A DNA stretch of 64,000 bases from CAWKOH01 sp963851245 (GCA_963851245.1 CAWKOH010000009.1:186001-250000), one strand, 5' to 3'. Shown: positions 46,095 through 56,042, numbered from the stretch's first letter. A program made the numbers and translations. The notes: generated by a model not told the origin, from the letters alone.

Positions 46095-47770
46095 CAGGTG
46101 GTGGTTGCGGGCGTGGCGGTTGCGGTGCACTCCGTGAAAGCCGACTTGCTCCAGTTCGGGAGGGTGGGCGTGGTGAAGTATGGGGGCTGGAGGTACTTGA
46201 GCCGGGAGTCGTAGTTGTAGTTCTTGGTGAACCCGCTCACGATTCCATTCGAGTTGAAGGTACCTACCGGTCCGCGAAAGTCCTGGGCCATGCTGCCAAG
46301 GATATTGAGGTTTCCATACTTGGCTACACTGGCCCAGTTGCTGAGATAGATGGAGTCGTTCACCGCCACCATGGCCGCATCTATCGTCAGGCTTTGGCCG
46401 GGGCTGAGGCTGGGATTCAGGATGATGTCCTGCATGGCCGACAAACCGATTATGTCGGTGCCGCTGGTCGAGTAGTCAGTGAGGTTGCCGGTGACAGTGA
46501 TGTTGTTGTCCGAGCCCAAGGTGACCTGACTGTTCACCTGTCCCTGGACCGACGCGTTGGCGGCGCAGTAGCTGCTGTAACTGCTCCTGGAACAGGTACT
46601 AGACGTGATGCTCTGGTCGTAGAGCAGCCCGTTCGGAGGCAACGATATGTTGGTGCCCGTGCACTGGACACCGGTCGGCCCCGTGGCCCCGCCTCCATCT
46701 GCTGCTGGAACCTTCGTGCTAACCGTCATGGTGCTCGTCGTACTGGTGCTGGAGAAGGTGACCGAGATTGCCCCCGTGTAGAGGCATCCGCCGCCGTTGT
46801 AGGACGAGGTAGTCTCGTTGGCCAAGCCCACGTTGGTGGTCGGGAAGTTCGATTTGGTCGAGCCGACCGGCTGTTTGGGCTTAGGCGGGCTCAGGGTGGT
46901 GGGATCGGTGACTCCATACCAGGTCGGAGCATTCGTGCACGAGGCGTCCGGAATATAGGAGCCCTGTCCCCCATACCTGGAAACGCCGGCCACATTTGCC
47001 GTAGTGGCCTGGTCATAAACCGAAGTGGCGCCCTGCGGGAAGGCCGGGTTGCCGCATATGTGCAAGGCGTCGTTGGAGAAAACCGGTCCGTTCAAGCCGT
47101 CCGTCTCGTTCGCATTACCAACGAAGTAGATGATCTCGCTCGAGCAGCTACTGGGCGGACCGTATCCCCCTGCTCCGTTGGCCTCCCAGGCATGGAAGAT
47201 GCAGCTCGTTGGCAATCCCGAGATGTTGGGGGACTCGATCTCGTAGTTCGTGTAGTAGAGGAAGCTGGTGAAGCCCTGGAGCATGACGGCTACTCTGATG
47301 GTGCGGAGTGAGAACTTGTTTCCGGCTGTCGGGTACTGACCTGCGGCTCCGGTTACGGTCAGGTTGACGACTCCCGTTTGCGCCGTGGTGCTGGCGTTGA
47401 TCACATAGCGGTACCACTCGTTGGACGACGTACCGGGCACCGTCGCCCACGTTGTCCAGCTACTCCCGTTTTCGAGCGCCGGGTTGGTCGGGTCACTTGT
47501 AGTGGCGTAGTAGGTGGTGTTGTTGTCCAGGCGGTTGATGAAATCCTCGACACCGGAGTCGGCCGCTTGCAGGGCAGCCTGATAGTTCTGTGAGGTTCGG
47601 GCGACGGGGAGAGCGGCGATGCCGTCGCTGGCTATTACAGTGATGAGGACGACGACGATGAACAGGATCAGCATCGTTATCACCAATGCCATGCCGTCGT
47701 CGGCTTTCTGCCACTTGAATGGAGAAGGGCGGCGGCGCGGGAATCGTTCGGGTCGTGGTCTAGGTTCCAT
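46091..47770 (-). CDS. PilX-like pilus assembly protein (type IV pilin cluster)
   Basis: A 559-residue protein. After a basic N-terminus there is one hydrophobic helix MALVITMLILFIVVVLI (about 27-45) preceded by DDG, then ARTSQNYQAALQAADSGVEDFINRL, the post-helix pattern of PilX-type minor pilins. The large Ser/Thr/Asn/Gly-rich remainder carries several cysteines and looks extracellular. Last gene of a three-gene operon; it overlaps the preceding prepilin gene by 11 nt. A role as large minor pilin or adhesin is inferred. Confidence 0.7.
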   Translation of the reverse strand: MEPRPRPERFPRRRPSPFKWQKADDGMALVITMLILFIVVVLITVIASDGIAALPVARTSQNYQAALQAADSGVEDFINRLDNNTTYYATTSDPTNPALENGSSWTTWATVPGTSSNEWYRYVINASTTAQTGVVNLTVTGAAGQYPTAGNKFSLRTIRVAVMLQGFTSFLYYTNYEIESPNISGLPTSCIFHAWEANGAGGYGPPSSCSSEIIYFVGNANETDGLNGPVFSNDALHICGNPAFPQGATSVYDQATTANVAGVSRYGGQGSYIPDASCTNAPTWYGVTDPTTLSPPKPKQPVGSTKSNFPTTNVGLANETTSSYNGGGCLYTGAISVTFSSTSTTSTMTVSTKVPAADGGGATGPTGVQCTGTNISLPPNGLLYDQSITSSTCSRSSYSSYCAANASVQGQVNSQVTLGSDNNITVTGNLTDYSTSGTDIIGLSAMQDIILNPSLSPGQSLTIDAAMVAVNDSIYLSNWASVAKYGNLNILGSMAQDFRGPVGTFNSNGIVSGFTKNYNYDSRLKYLQPPYFTTPTLPNWSKSAFTECTATATPATTTC

Positions 47771-48515
47771 TGTAATAATCCACGTTGGGCAGGGTGATCT
47801 GCAGGGTGTAGGTGGTGGTGGGCGTTGTCTTGGCCCGGGTCGGATCGATCGTCGTGATCGTGACAGTAAGATGCTCCACTTGCCCGAGCTGGGTAGAAGT
47901 GAGCGCCGGGGGCGATGCACTGGTGTTCAGCGTCAGGCACGACCCGCCAGTGGTTGGTGAGTTGAAGTACTCGAAGATTCCGGGCGTGAAGGATCCGCTA
48001 CCCGGCGGACAGCCATTGGTCGGCGAGGGTGTCGGTAGCACCACTCCGGTCCCGACTACTCGAGTCGTCACTGTTGCGGTACCGCCGGTGTAGACGGGCC
48101 CGTTGCCGACGCTTGCTCCCGGCTGGGTGACCGTCTCGTACAGAGTGTAGGTAGTGCAGGTCGTGCAAGATAGCGTCGTGTAGAGCTTGATCTGCGTCGG
48201 TCCATTGATATAGCCGAGAGCGGAATAGAACTGGAGCACATTGGCTTGAGCGATGGTGAGGGCTGCCGCCTGGCCGGTGGGAACCGTGGCGGCGTGGATC
48301 TGGCGGCTGAGGACGTCGCTGATGGCTTGAGCTTCACCGCTGGCGAAGTCCCGGCTCGAGACATTGACCTCCTGCTTCTGAACGGATGTCAAGACCCCGA
48401 CGATGAGCGGGACGAAGATGGCTAGGATCAGACATACCACCGCTATCTCGACCAGGCTGACGCCGCGGTCTCCTCTGGATTCCCTGGCTCGATGTGACCT
48501 GATCAGCCGGCTCAT
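47760..48515 (-). CDS. Type IV prepilin-like protein
   Basis: A 251-residue pseudopilin. The prepilin-peptidase site is RG/VSLVEIAVVCLILAIF with Glu at position 5 of the mature protein, near residue 18, followed by a hydrophobic helix and a Thr-rich extracellular domain with a CTTC pair. Positively charged leader of 18 residues. Overlaps the upstream prepilin by 4 nt (ATGA). Confidence 0.8.
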   Translation of the reverse strand: MSRLIRSHRARESRGDRGVSLVEIAVVCLILAIFVPLIVGVLTSVQKQEVNVSSRDFASGEAQAISDVLSRQIHAATVPTGQAAALTIAQANVLQFYSALGYINGPTQIKLYTTLSCTTCTTYTLYETVTQPGASVGNGPVYTGGTATVTTRVVGTGVVLPTPSPTNGCPPGSGSFTPGIFEYFNSPTTGGSCLTLNTSASPPALTSTQLGQVEHLTVTITTIDPTRAKTTPTTTYTLQITLPNVDYYNGT

Positions 48516-49963
48516 GAGACCGCTACCGGTACCGAGCCGGGTGAAGCGAAGCTGTAGTACTCAGTCGTCGGCGTCCCACTCGAGTTCACGGCGTAGACCC
48601 CGTCAGGCTGGACCCAGAGGTTGACCGACCCGTGGAGGGTGGCGTGCACACCGCCGGTTTCAACCACCGGAATGGCCACGCTGATCTGCATCAGGCCCAG
48701 TCCCACGCCCGTGGCGCTGCTCCCGCTGGTGACCGGGTTCAGGGTGTAGACCGGTGTCGTTCCCTGCGCGTAGTAGGGACAGGCGCCGCCGGAGGAAAGC
48801 CCGGACGGGTCCTCTGTCGCGGTCGGGTTGGCCCCCGCTGCCGAATTCAGTGGGGCTGTAACACCGGCTACGGTCGTCGTCACATTCAGATTGAGGGGGT
48901 AGAGAGGGACGGTGTAGGTGGTAGTTCCACCAGGACTGACCTGAACGTTGTTGGCGGTCTGGGTTGGATAGAAAGGCTGATAGGCCGACTGACCGATCGG
49001 GTCGGCATCGGTGCATCCGCCCGCGAAGAGCTCGTACCCGTCCGGGAACAAAGGATTGATTCCGCCACCAGTCGTGCTGGTATTGGGATAGCTGTACATG
49101 TTGTCGGTGAGGCTTAGCGCGGACACGGGATGCACGGAGATCGGCATACCCGCCGCAGGCGTGGGCGAGGTCGGGATGAACGTCCAGTTCACGGTCCCGC
49201 CCGTGTCGTAGCTCAGGGCCCCTGCGAGCACGAAGTTGCTGTTCTCAGTGGCGCTGACTCCTGTGTCGCCTGCATCGTGAACCGCGTGCTCGGACGAGTC
49301 AACGCCACCGGGCCCGGACACCGAAACGTCGTAGGTGCCGATAGGCAGCTGGGCGAAGAAGGCGCACCCATCGCTACCGGTCGTGATGGACGTGGCGCTA
49401 CCGGGTGTGCCATTAACCGGAGTGGCGGTGACAGTCGCGCCCGTGTATCCCGTTCCTGTTGAAGAGTCCACCTGGACCGGGAGGGCGCCGTCTCCGGAGC
49501 TGAAACTACCGTTGGGTGGGGCGAACAGCGCCGAATCGCTGACCGACTCGCCGGCGAAGCCCCAGGTCGCGGTCACGGTTGCCCGGAGGATGAGAGAGCT
49601 GTTGGTCCCGCTGTTGCAGACGGAGCTGCTGACACCCCGGTTGACCCACTCGGCGTCCTGCGTGAGTTTGAAGGTCGTTCCCTGAATGGTCTGGGAAGGC
49701 AGCGATTCGGTCGTGATCGGGATAGTGGCGAACCCCGTCGAACTGTTCGCGGTGTCCCGAAGTTGCTCCAGTACCTGGGTGACCACGTCGCTGGCCACCA
49801 CCCGCTCCTGGCTGTCCCTCGAGAGACCCAGGCCCTGGAGGATGGCGTAGAGGGAAGCCGACATAATGATGGCCAGTAGAAGCAGGGCGATCACCAGCTC
49901 GATCAGGGTGAAGCCGCTCTCAGGCCGCCGCCTCCGAAGCCTTCTGATGATCCGTGCACGCAT
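48512..49963 (-). CDS. Type IV prepilin-like protein with carboxypeptidase-regulatory-like domain
   Basis: A 483-residue protein with a canonical prepilin leader: ESG/FTLIELVIALLLLAII near residue 17. After the pilin helix and an assembly domain, residues about 165-240 read like a CNA-B/carboxypeptidase-regulatory-like beta-sandwich (GYTGATVTATPVNGTP, AFFAQLPIGTYDVSVSGPG), an adhesin-type insertion. First gene of the pilin operon; the prolyl oligopeptidase gene ends 93 nt upstream. No pilus ATPase or platform gene is in the window. Confidence 0.82.
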   Translation of the reverse strand: MRARIIRRLRRRRPESGFTLIELVIALLLLAIIMSASLYAILQGLGLSRDSQERVVASDVVTQVLEQLRDTANSSTGFATIPITTESLPSQTIQGTTFKLTQDAEWVNRGVSSSVCNSGTNSSLILRATVTATWGFAGESVSDSALFAPPNGSFSSGDGALPVQVDSSTGTGYTGATVTATPVNGTPGSATSITTGSDGCAFFAQLPIGTYDVSVSGPGGVDSSEHAVHDAGDTGVSATENSNFVLAGALSYDTGGTVNWTFIPTSPTPAAGMPISVHPVSALSLTDNMYSYPNTSTTGGGINPLFPDGYELFAGGCTDADPIGQSAYQPFYPTQTANNVQVSPGGTTTYTVPLYPLNLNVTTTVAGVTAPLNSAAGANPTATEDPSGLSSGGACPYYAQGTTPVYTLNPVTSGSSATGVGLGLMQISVAIPVVETGGVHATLHGSVNLWVQPDGVYAVNSSGTPTTEYYSFASPGSVPVAVS

Positions 49964-50056
49964 TTCTCGCCCCTAACCCGCCTGGCCAGCCGTCAACGCA
50001 ATATGGGCGCGACTTCTGCCAGCGGTCATGGCAGAGGCATCGGCAGATCCGGGCAG

Positions 50057-52156
50057 CTACCTGAGTCGCATATTTCCTTGTTCGGCGCTTCTTTCCGTAA
50101 GAAATCGCTCTAAGAAGGTCACCCGGTCCGTGGCCTCGTCGATGAGCTTCCCGGTGGGCTTGCCCAGTCCGTGCCCGGCAGAGGTCTCGACCCTAAGCAG
50201 TATCGGCGCGTTGCAGGCCTGGGCGGACTGCAGGGTGGCCGCGAATTTCAGCGAGTGGCCGGGCACGACCCGGTCATCGTGATCTCCGGTGAGGATCATG
50301 GTGGGTGGATAGCACACACCTTCCCTGATGTTGTGCAGCGGGGAGTAGGCCCGGAGCCAGGCGTACTGCTGCGGATCGTCCGGGTCGCCGTAGTCGGATT
50401 TCCATGCCCAACCGATAGTGAACTTGTGGAAGCGGAGCATGTCCAAGACGCCGACGTCGGCGACGGCCGCTCCGAACAAGTGCGGCTGCTGGGTGATGCA
50501 AGCACCGACCAGCAACCCTCCGTTCGATCCACCCGAGATGCCGATCCTGTCCGGTCGGGACCAGGAACGGGCGAGCCAGCGGGCACAAGCGCAGAAGTCG
50601 TCGAACACATTCTGCTTCTGGGCCAAGCGGCCGGAATCGTGCCAGGCTCTCCCGTACTCACCGCCGCCCCGGAGGTTGGCGACGGCCAAGACGCCACCGC
50701 GATCCAGCCAGGTCGCGAACGTGACACCGAAGGAAGGGGACAAGGGGACGTTGAAGCCGCCGTACCCGTAGAGCAGGACCTTCTGCTTGCCGTCGGCCCG
50801 CAAGTCGCGCCTCCGGGTCAGAAACATCGGCACCTGCGTCCCGTCGCCCGACGGCGCGAAGACTTGCTCGGTCACGAACTGTTGAGGATCCACAAGCGAC
50901 GCCGAGTCGTTCACGAGGGTGGTTTCGCCGCCGGCAATGTCGTGTGACCAGATGGCGCCCGACTCGACGAAGGAGACGGCCCGGAAATAGAAGACGTCGC
51001 GGTCGGGGCGCCCCTCCACCGACCCGTGCCCGATCGGATCGCCGACGATGGAGACAAAGCCCGGCGGGGAGACCTCTCGAACGAGATAGCCGTCCAGCTC
51101 GTGTATGCGCAGGACCGAGTGGGCGTGGTGGAGGTAGTGGCACACGAACTTGCCGCCGCAGGGCTGCACATCCAGGAGGGTGTCCGGGCTCTCGGGGATG
51201 ATCTCCTCCCAAGCCGATTCGGGATGCTCGAGATCAGCTGCGACGAGGCGCCCCCGTTCCGCGCCCAGATCGGTGAGCAGGAACAGGCGGGTTCCGTCAT
51301 TGTGGACGAACACCGACTTGGCCTTGAATCCGACCGATATCCCGATCATTTCGAGCTGGTCGCCCTCCAGATCAGCTACCAGCAGGTCGTTCTCCGGTGC
51401 GGTCCCTCGATTGATGGTGACGATCAGATACCGGCCGTCGTCGCTGACCTCGGCCCGAGGCAGCCAATCAGGCTGGTCAGGAACGGAGAACACGACCCGG
51501 TCGTCGGTCTGCGGCGTCCCCAACTCATGCAGGCGGACCGACAACCCACGGCTCTCGTCGCGATACTCGCCTCCGGCGACCGGCTTGTCGAGAGCCGAGT
51601 AATAGAAGCCGCCCCCATCGGCAGTCCATGCCGCCCCCGAGAATTTCGACCATTCGATCTGGTCGGTCAGGTCCTGTCCGGTTCGGACGTGGCGGACATG
51701 CCAGGTCATCCAGTCCGACCCGGATTCGCTCAGGGCATAGGCGGCCAGATTGCCATCGCAGCTGACCTCGAGCCCGATCAGGGCCGCGGTCCCTTCGGCG
51801 GACATCCGGTTGGGATCGAGGAGGATGCGACCTTCGTCGCCGCCCGCGTCGCCCACATAGAGCACGGGTTGGCTTTGGAGACCGGAGTTGCGGGACTGGA
51901 ACCACCGGCCACCCCGCTCGAAGGGCACGCCCAACTTCGGATAATCCCACAACTGGGCGATCCGGGCTCGTATCTCTGCCCGACTGGGGGCCCTGGTCAG
52001 GACCGTCTCGGTCAGGGCGTTCTCGGCTTCGATCCAGGCCTCGGTATCGGGATCGTCGGGGTCTTCCAGCCCGCGATAAGGATCGGGAACCTTCTCTCCG
52101 AAATGATCGTCGACGACGTCAGAGCGTCGTGCCGGGGGATAGATGAGAGCGGCCAT
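50057..52156 (-). CDS. Prolyl oligopeptidase family serine peptidase (S9A)
   Basis: A 699-residue protein. The N-terminal part begins YPPARRSDVVDDHFGEKVPDPYRGLED, the S9A hallmark, followed by a seven-bladed propeller. The catalytic triad is visible: Ser in GISGGSNGGLL, Asp in TGDHDDRVVPGH, His in SAGHGLGKPTGK. It cleaves short proline-containing peptides, probably in the cytoplasm as no signal peptide is present. The start at 52156 is chosen because it lies 20 residues before the conserved DPYRGLED; the longer open frame is antisense to the VOC gene. Confidence 0.92.
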   Translation of the reverse strand: MAALIYPPARRSDVVDDHFGEKVPDPYRGLEDPDDPDTEAWIEAENALTETVLTRAPSRAEIRARIAQLWDYPKLGVPFERGGRWFQSRNSGLQSQPVLYVGDAGGDEGRILLDPNRMSAEGTAALIGLEVSCDGNLAAYALSESGSDWMTWHVRHVRTGQDLTDQIEWSKFSGAAWTADGGGFYYSALDKPVAGGEYRDESRGLSVRLHELGTPQTDDRVVFSVPDQPDWLPRAEVSDDGRYLIVTINRGTAPENDLLVADLEGDQLEMIGISVGFKAKSVFVHNDGTRLFLLTDLGAERGRLVAADLEHPESAWEEIIPESPDTLLDVQPCGGKFVCHYLHHAHSVLRIHELDGYLVREVSPPGFVSIVGDPIGHGSVEGRPDRDVFYFRAVSFVESGAIWSHDIAGGETTLVNDSASLVDPQQFVTEQVFAPSGDGTQVPMFLTRRRDLRADGKQKVLLYGYGGFNVPLSPSFGVTFATWLDRGGVLAVANLRGGGEYGRAWHDSGRLAQKQNVFDDFCACARWLARSWSRPDRIGISGGSNGGLLVGACITQQPHLFGAAVADVGVLDMLRFHKFTIGWAWKSDYGDPDDPQQYAWLRAYSPLHNIREGVCYPPTMILTGDHDDRVVPGHSLKFAATLQSAQACNAPILLRVETSAGHGLGKPTGKLIDEATDRVTFLERFLTERSAEQGNMRLR

Positions 52157-52204
52157 GATGCCCGGTCTAGCAGGGAGGGCCGCCCTGGATCTGCCGTCGG
52201 GCCG

Positions 52205-52210
52205 TATCCT
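52205..52210 (+). promoter_or_regulatory. -10 box of leaderless VOC gene
   Basis: TATCCT, 7 nt before ATG 52218; no ribosome-binding site. Confidence 0.5.
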
Positions 52211-52217
52211 GGCTCCG

Positions 52218-52727
52218 ATGCCTGTCACCCGGATGAACCATGCTGTCCTGTACGTGCGCGATGTCGCACGCACCACCGCCTTCTACACCGACGTCCTCGA
52301 CTTCAGGATCCAGCACCAGATCCCCGGTCAGGCCGTCTTCCTTCAGGCCCCGGCCAGCCGTAACGACCATGACCTCGGCATCTTCCAGATCGGAGCCGAC
52401 GCTCGCCCCTCCAAGGCCGGGCGGGGCATGGTCGGGCTGTATCACATCGCCTGGGAAGTGGACACCCTCGACGAGCTGGATCGCCTGGCCCACAAGCTGC
52501 AAGACGTGGGCAGCCTGGTGGGTGCGTCGGACCACGGGACGACGAAGGCGCTGTACGCCCACGACCCCGACGGCCTGGAGTTCGAGGTGTGCTGGTTGGT
52601 GCCGGCCGATCGCCTGCCGGTCGAGGTGGATCAGATGACCAAACCTCTTGATCTGGAAGCGGAAAAAGCTCGTTACGGCGGGTCGACCCGCGGTGGGGTC
52701 GGGGTGTCCTCCCCGGCTCTCAGCTAG
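52218..52727 (+). CDS. VOC-family protein (glyoxalase/extradiol dioxygenase fold)
   Basis: A 169-residue vicinal-oxygen-chelate protein. The N-terminal module starts RMNHAVLYVRDVARTTAFY with a metal-type His; the second module has MVGLYHIAWEVDTLDEL with a second His and HDPDGLEFEV with the usual Glu. It resembles catechol 2,3-dioxygenase-like single-domain proteins. The substrate is unknown. The start is fixed by the leaderless -10 box and by the family's usual N-terminus. Confidence 0.82.
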   Translation: MPVTRMNHAVLYVRDVARTTAFYTDVLDFRIQHQIPGQAVFLQAPASRNDHDLGIFQIGADARPSKAGRGMVGLYHIAWEVDTLDELDRLAHKLQDVGSLVGASDHGTTKALYAHDPDGLEFEVCWLVPADRLPVEVDQMTKPLDLEAEKARYGGSTRGGVGVSSPALS

Positions 52728-52734
52728 CTATCCG

Positions 52735-54576
52735 ATGCCGGGCGTCCCGGCTCGGACCGGCACCGTTTCACCTATGACCGGGACGGTAGCGGCCGTACTC
52801 GTGCGCCCGGGCGACACGGTTCGCCAGGGCCGTCCCGTGGTGATCCTCGAGTCCATGAAGATGGAGCACGAGGTGCTGGCGCCGGTTACTGGCCGGGTCC
52901 ATTCGGTGGGGATCGAGTTGGGCGACACGGTGGCCGCCGGCGACGAGCTCCTGGTCGTCGAGGACGGGGACGTGCACGACGCCGGTCATCACCACGAGGA
53001 GGACGTCGATCCCACCGCTGTCCGCGCCGACCTGGCCGAGGTTTTGGATCGGCAGGCTATGAAGTCGGACCAGGCCCGTCCGCAGGCGGTGCATCGCCGT
53101 CATTCCCATGGGCATCGCACCGCTCGCGAGAACCTGGCCGACCTCTGCGACCCGGGAAGCTTCACTGAATACGGTGGCTTGGCCATCGCCGCGCAGCGCG
53201 ACCGGCGCACTGTTGAGGATCTGGTTCAGAACACTGCAGCCGACGGCCTTATCGGCGGCCTGGCATGTGTCAACGGCGCCTCGTTCGGCGAGGAGGCGGC
53301 CCGTTGCGTGGTCATGTCATACGACTACATGGTTCTTGCCGGCACCCAGGGATTTCAGGGGCATCGCAAGAAGGACCGGCTGTTCGAGCTGGCCGAGCGG
53401 CTTCGGCTTCCCGTCGTTCTCTTCGCCGAAGGCGGAGGTGGGCGCCCGGGCGACACCGCCTCGCCCCAGGTTTCCGGGCTGGAGGTGATGGCCTTCGCCC
53501 TGTTCGGTGGGCTGAGCGGCCTGGTGCCGCTTGTTGGTGTGGTCTCCGGGCGGTGCTTCGCCGGCAACGCGGCTCTTCTGGGCTGTTGCGACGTGATCAT
53601 CGCCACCCGTGATGCGAGCATCGGGATGGCCGGCCCCGCCATGATCGAAGGCGGCGGACTCGGTCGGTTTCATCCCGACGAGGTCGGGCCGGTCTCAGTG
53701 CAGTCCAGCAACGGGGTCATCGACGTGCTCGTGGACGACGAGGGGGCGGCGGTGGCGGCGGCTCGCCAGTATCTGGGGATCTTCCAGGGCCACACGGGCG
53801 ACTGGGAGTGCGCCGACCAGCTAACGCTCCGGGGGGCGGTTCCCGAGGACCGGCTGCGGGTGTATGACGTACGCGCCGTCATCCGCGGCCTGCTGGACAC
53901 CGGCTCGTTGCTCGAGCTGCGCGCCGGTTGGGCTCCCGGGATTATCACCGCCTTCGGGCGGTTGGAGGGCCGGCCCATCGGCATCGTCGCCAACAATCCC
54001 GGCCACCTCGGTGGGGCCATCGACTCGGACGGGGCGGACAAAGCAGCCCGCTTTTTGCAGTTGTGCGACGCCTTCGACATTCCGGTCGCCTTTCTGTGCG
54101 ACACCCCTGGATTCATGGTCGGACCGGAGGCGGAGCGATCGGCGCAGGTCCGGCATTTTGCCCGGATGTTCGTGGTCGGGGCCAGCCTGACCATCCCGGT
54201 CGTGACGATCATCTTGCGCAAGGGCTACGGTTTGGGCGCCCAGGCCATGGCCGCCGGCAGCTTTCGTGTCCCCGCCCTCACCGTGGCCTGGCCGACGGGG
54301 GAGATCGGGGGCATGGGCCTGGAAGGTGCCGTTCAGCTCGGTTTTCGCAAGGAGTTGGAGGCCGAGGCCGACCCCGCCGCCCGACAAGCCCTGTACGACC
54401 GTCTGGTCTCGGCGGCCTATCGCAACGGCAAGGCTCTCAACGCGGCCACGCACTTCGAGATAGACGACGTCATCGACCCGGCTGAGACCAGGGCTCGCAT
54501 CCTGGCCGTCTTGCGAGCGGCCCCGCCGCCGGCGGCGCGTCACGGCAAGAAGAGGCCGTGCGTAGATACCTGGTAG
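52735..54576 (+). CDS. Biotin-carrier domain fused to acyl-CoA carboxyltransferase
   Basis: A 613-residue fusion. Residues 8-76 are a biotinyl/lipoyl domain with the biotin Lys42 in ESMKMEH. From about residue 115 comes a complete crotonase-like carboxyltransferase of the propionyl/acetyl-CoA type: DPGSFTEYGGLA, AEGGGGRPGD, FAGNAALLGCCDVIIAT, GIVANNPGHLGGAIDSDGADKAARF split over 420-445, and PTGEIGGMGLEGAV. No biotin carboxylase domain is present; it must come from another gene. It starts 8 nt after the VOC stop. Acyl-CoA specificity cannot be read by eye. Confidence 0.88.
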   Translation: MPGVPARTGTVSPMTGTVAAVLVRPGDTVRQGRPVVILESMKMEHEVLAPVTGRVHSVGIELGDTVAAGDELLVVEDGDVHDAGHHHEEDVDPTAVRADLAEVLDRQAMKSDQARPQAVHRRHSHGHRTARENLADLCDPGSFTEYGGLAIAAQRDRRTVEDLVQNTAADGLIGGLACVNGASFGEEAARCVVMSYDYMVLAGTQGFQGHRKKDRLFELAERLRLPVVLFAEGGGGRPGDTASPQVSGLEVMAFALFGGLSGLVPLVGVVSGRCFAGNAALLGCCDVIIATRDASIGMAGPAMIEGGGLGRFHPDEVGPVSVQSSNGVIDVLVDDEGAAVAAARQYLGIFQGHTGDWECADQLTLRGAVPEDRLRVYDVRAVIRGLLDTGSLLELRAGWAPGIITAFGRLEGRPIGIVANNPGHLGGAIDSDGADKAARFLQLCDAFDIPVAFLCDTPGFMVGPEAERSAQVRHFARMFVVGASLTIPVVTIILRKGYGLGAQAMAAGSFRVPALTVAWPTGEIGGMGLEGAVQLGFRKELEAEADPAARQALYDRLVSAAYRNGKALNAATHFEIDDVIDPAETRARILAVLRAAPPPAARHGKKRPCVDTW

Positions 54577-54579
54577 ACC

Positions 54580-54585
54580 TACCCT
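54580..54585 (+). promoter_or_regulatory. -10 box of leaderless msrB
   Basis: TACCCT, 7 nt before ATG 54593, in the 16-nt gap after the carboxyltransferase stop. Confidence 0.5.
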
Positions 54586-54592
54586 GGGTCTC

Positions 54593-54994
54593 ATGGCACA
54601 TGAAGTAGCGAAGTCGGAGGGGGAGTGGAAGGACCAGCTGAGCCCGGAGCAGTACCAGGTGCTGCGCCAGGCCGGCACCGAACCCCCCTGGTCGGGCAAG
54701 TACGTCCACAACCACGACGACGGGACCTACCGTTGCGCCGGGTGCGGTGCTGTCCTGTTCGACTCTGGCACCAAGTTCGAGTCGGGTAGCGGCTGGCCGA
54801 GCTTCTACGAGCCGGCCGTCGCCGAGGCGGTGGAGCTCATCGAAGATCGCAGCCACGGCATGCTGAGGACCGAGGTGCGCTGTCGTAGCTGCGGTGGTCA
54901 CCTCGGTCACGTGTTCGATGACGGCCCGGCGCCGACGGGTCAGCGCTACTGTATGAACTCGCTGGCCCTCGAGTTCCAGCCGGTGGAGGGTTGA
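54593..54994 (+). CDS. msrB: Peptide-methionine (R)-S-oxide reductase
   Basis: A 133-residue MsrB that repairs oxidised methionine. Two zinc pairs CAGC and CRSC, the substrate pocket GSGWPSFYEP, GGHLGHVFDDGP, and the catalytic Cys in RYCMNSLAL are all present, and length is typical. Converges with a small gene that ends 4 nt away. Confidence 0.95.
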   Translation: MAHEVAKSEGEWKDQLSPEQYQVLRQAGTEPPWSGKYVHNHDDGTYRCAGCGAVLFDSGTKFESGSGWPSFYEPAVAEAVELIEDRSHGMLRTEVRCRSCGGHLGHVFDDGPAPTGQRYCMNSLALEFQPVEG

Positions 54995-54998
54995 GGCC

Positions 54999-55340
54999 CT
55001 ACTCGGCCTCGGCGATGCGGCGGGTGGCCGCGTTCTGAGCTGCCCAGAGGCTGCGACGGCGCTTCCAGAAGGGCGTCTTCCAGACCTTGAAGCCCGATCG
55101 GCGGCCCGGCTTGGGCTGCTTGGGCGGCGGGGAGGAAGTCTTACGGCCCAGGTCGTGGCGCGTCTGTGGGCACATAAGATCGGCGTCCTCCAACAGGTCT
55201 TCGTCACCGACCAGGACGTGCAGTCGGGTCCGGGCCGTGTGCCTGACCTGCCTGGACGTGCGTCTGCGGTGGTCGGGGGCATCCTCGACGATGTCGTCTC
55301 TGGCCCGAATGTCTGGGTCGCTCGCCCGCTGATCGCTCAC
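54999..55340 (-). CDS. Small basic protein of unknown function
   Basis: A 113-residue hydrophilic, Arg-rich protein starting at GTG 55340 behind AGGGAGG (4-5 nt spacing). The C-terminal third FKVWKTPFWKRRRSLWAAQ is amphipathic and aromatic-basic, possibly binding membrane or nucleic acid. I do not recognise a family. Its good ribosome-binding site and lack of any gene on the other strand support it being real. Confidence 0.5.
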   Translation of the reverse strand: MSDQRASDPDIRARDDIVEDAPDHRRRTSRQVRHTARTRLHVLVGDEDLLEDADLMCPQTRHDLGRKTSSPPPKQPKPGRRSGFKVWKTPFWKRRRSLWAAQNAATRRIAEAE

Positions 55341-55457
55341 GAGACCTCCCTGCTGCTCTGGCGGCAGCTGTTGCTGCCGTCGGCTGTACTCAGTTGAGCC
55401 ATGGTGCCATGCACCCGGTGGGTTTGACCAGGGTCCTTCGTCAGTTTCAGCAGACTT

Positions 55458-55997
<540 letters not shown>

Positions 55998-56004
55998 CCC
56001 GGCG

Positions 56005-56010
56005 AAGATA
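56005..56010 (-). promoter_or_regulatory. -10 box of leaderless orn
   Basis: TATCTT on the minus strand, 7 nt before the orn GTG; it lies back-to-back with the dut -10 box. Confidence 0.5.
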
Positions 56011-56030
56011 GCGAACGGCGGAACGGGAGC

Positions 56031-56036
56031 TACCTT
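56031..56036 (+). promoter_or_regulatory. -10 box of leaderless dut
   Basis: TACCTT, 6 nt before GTG 56043 on the plus strand. Confidence 0.45.
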
Positions 56037-56042
56037 GGAGTG

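Noticed and set aside
45968..47311. 447-codon plus-strand frame over the PilX-like gene
   Set aside because: Antisense shadow of a Thr/Ser/Asn-rich coding region; no start signal and no recognisable protein features.
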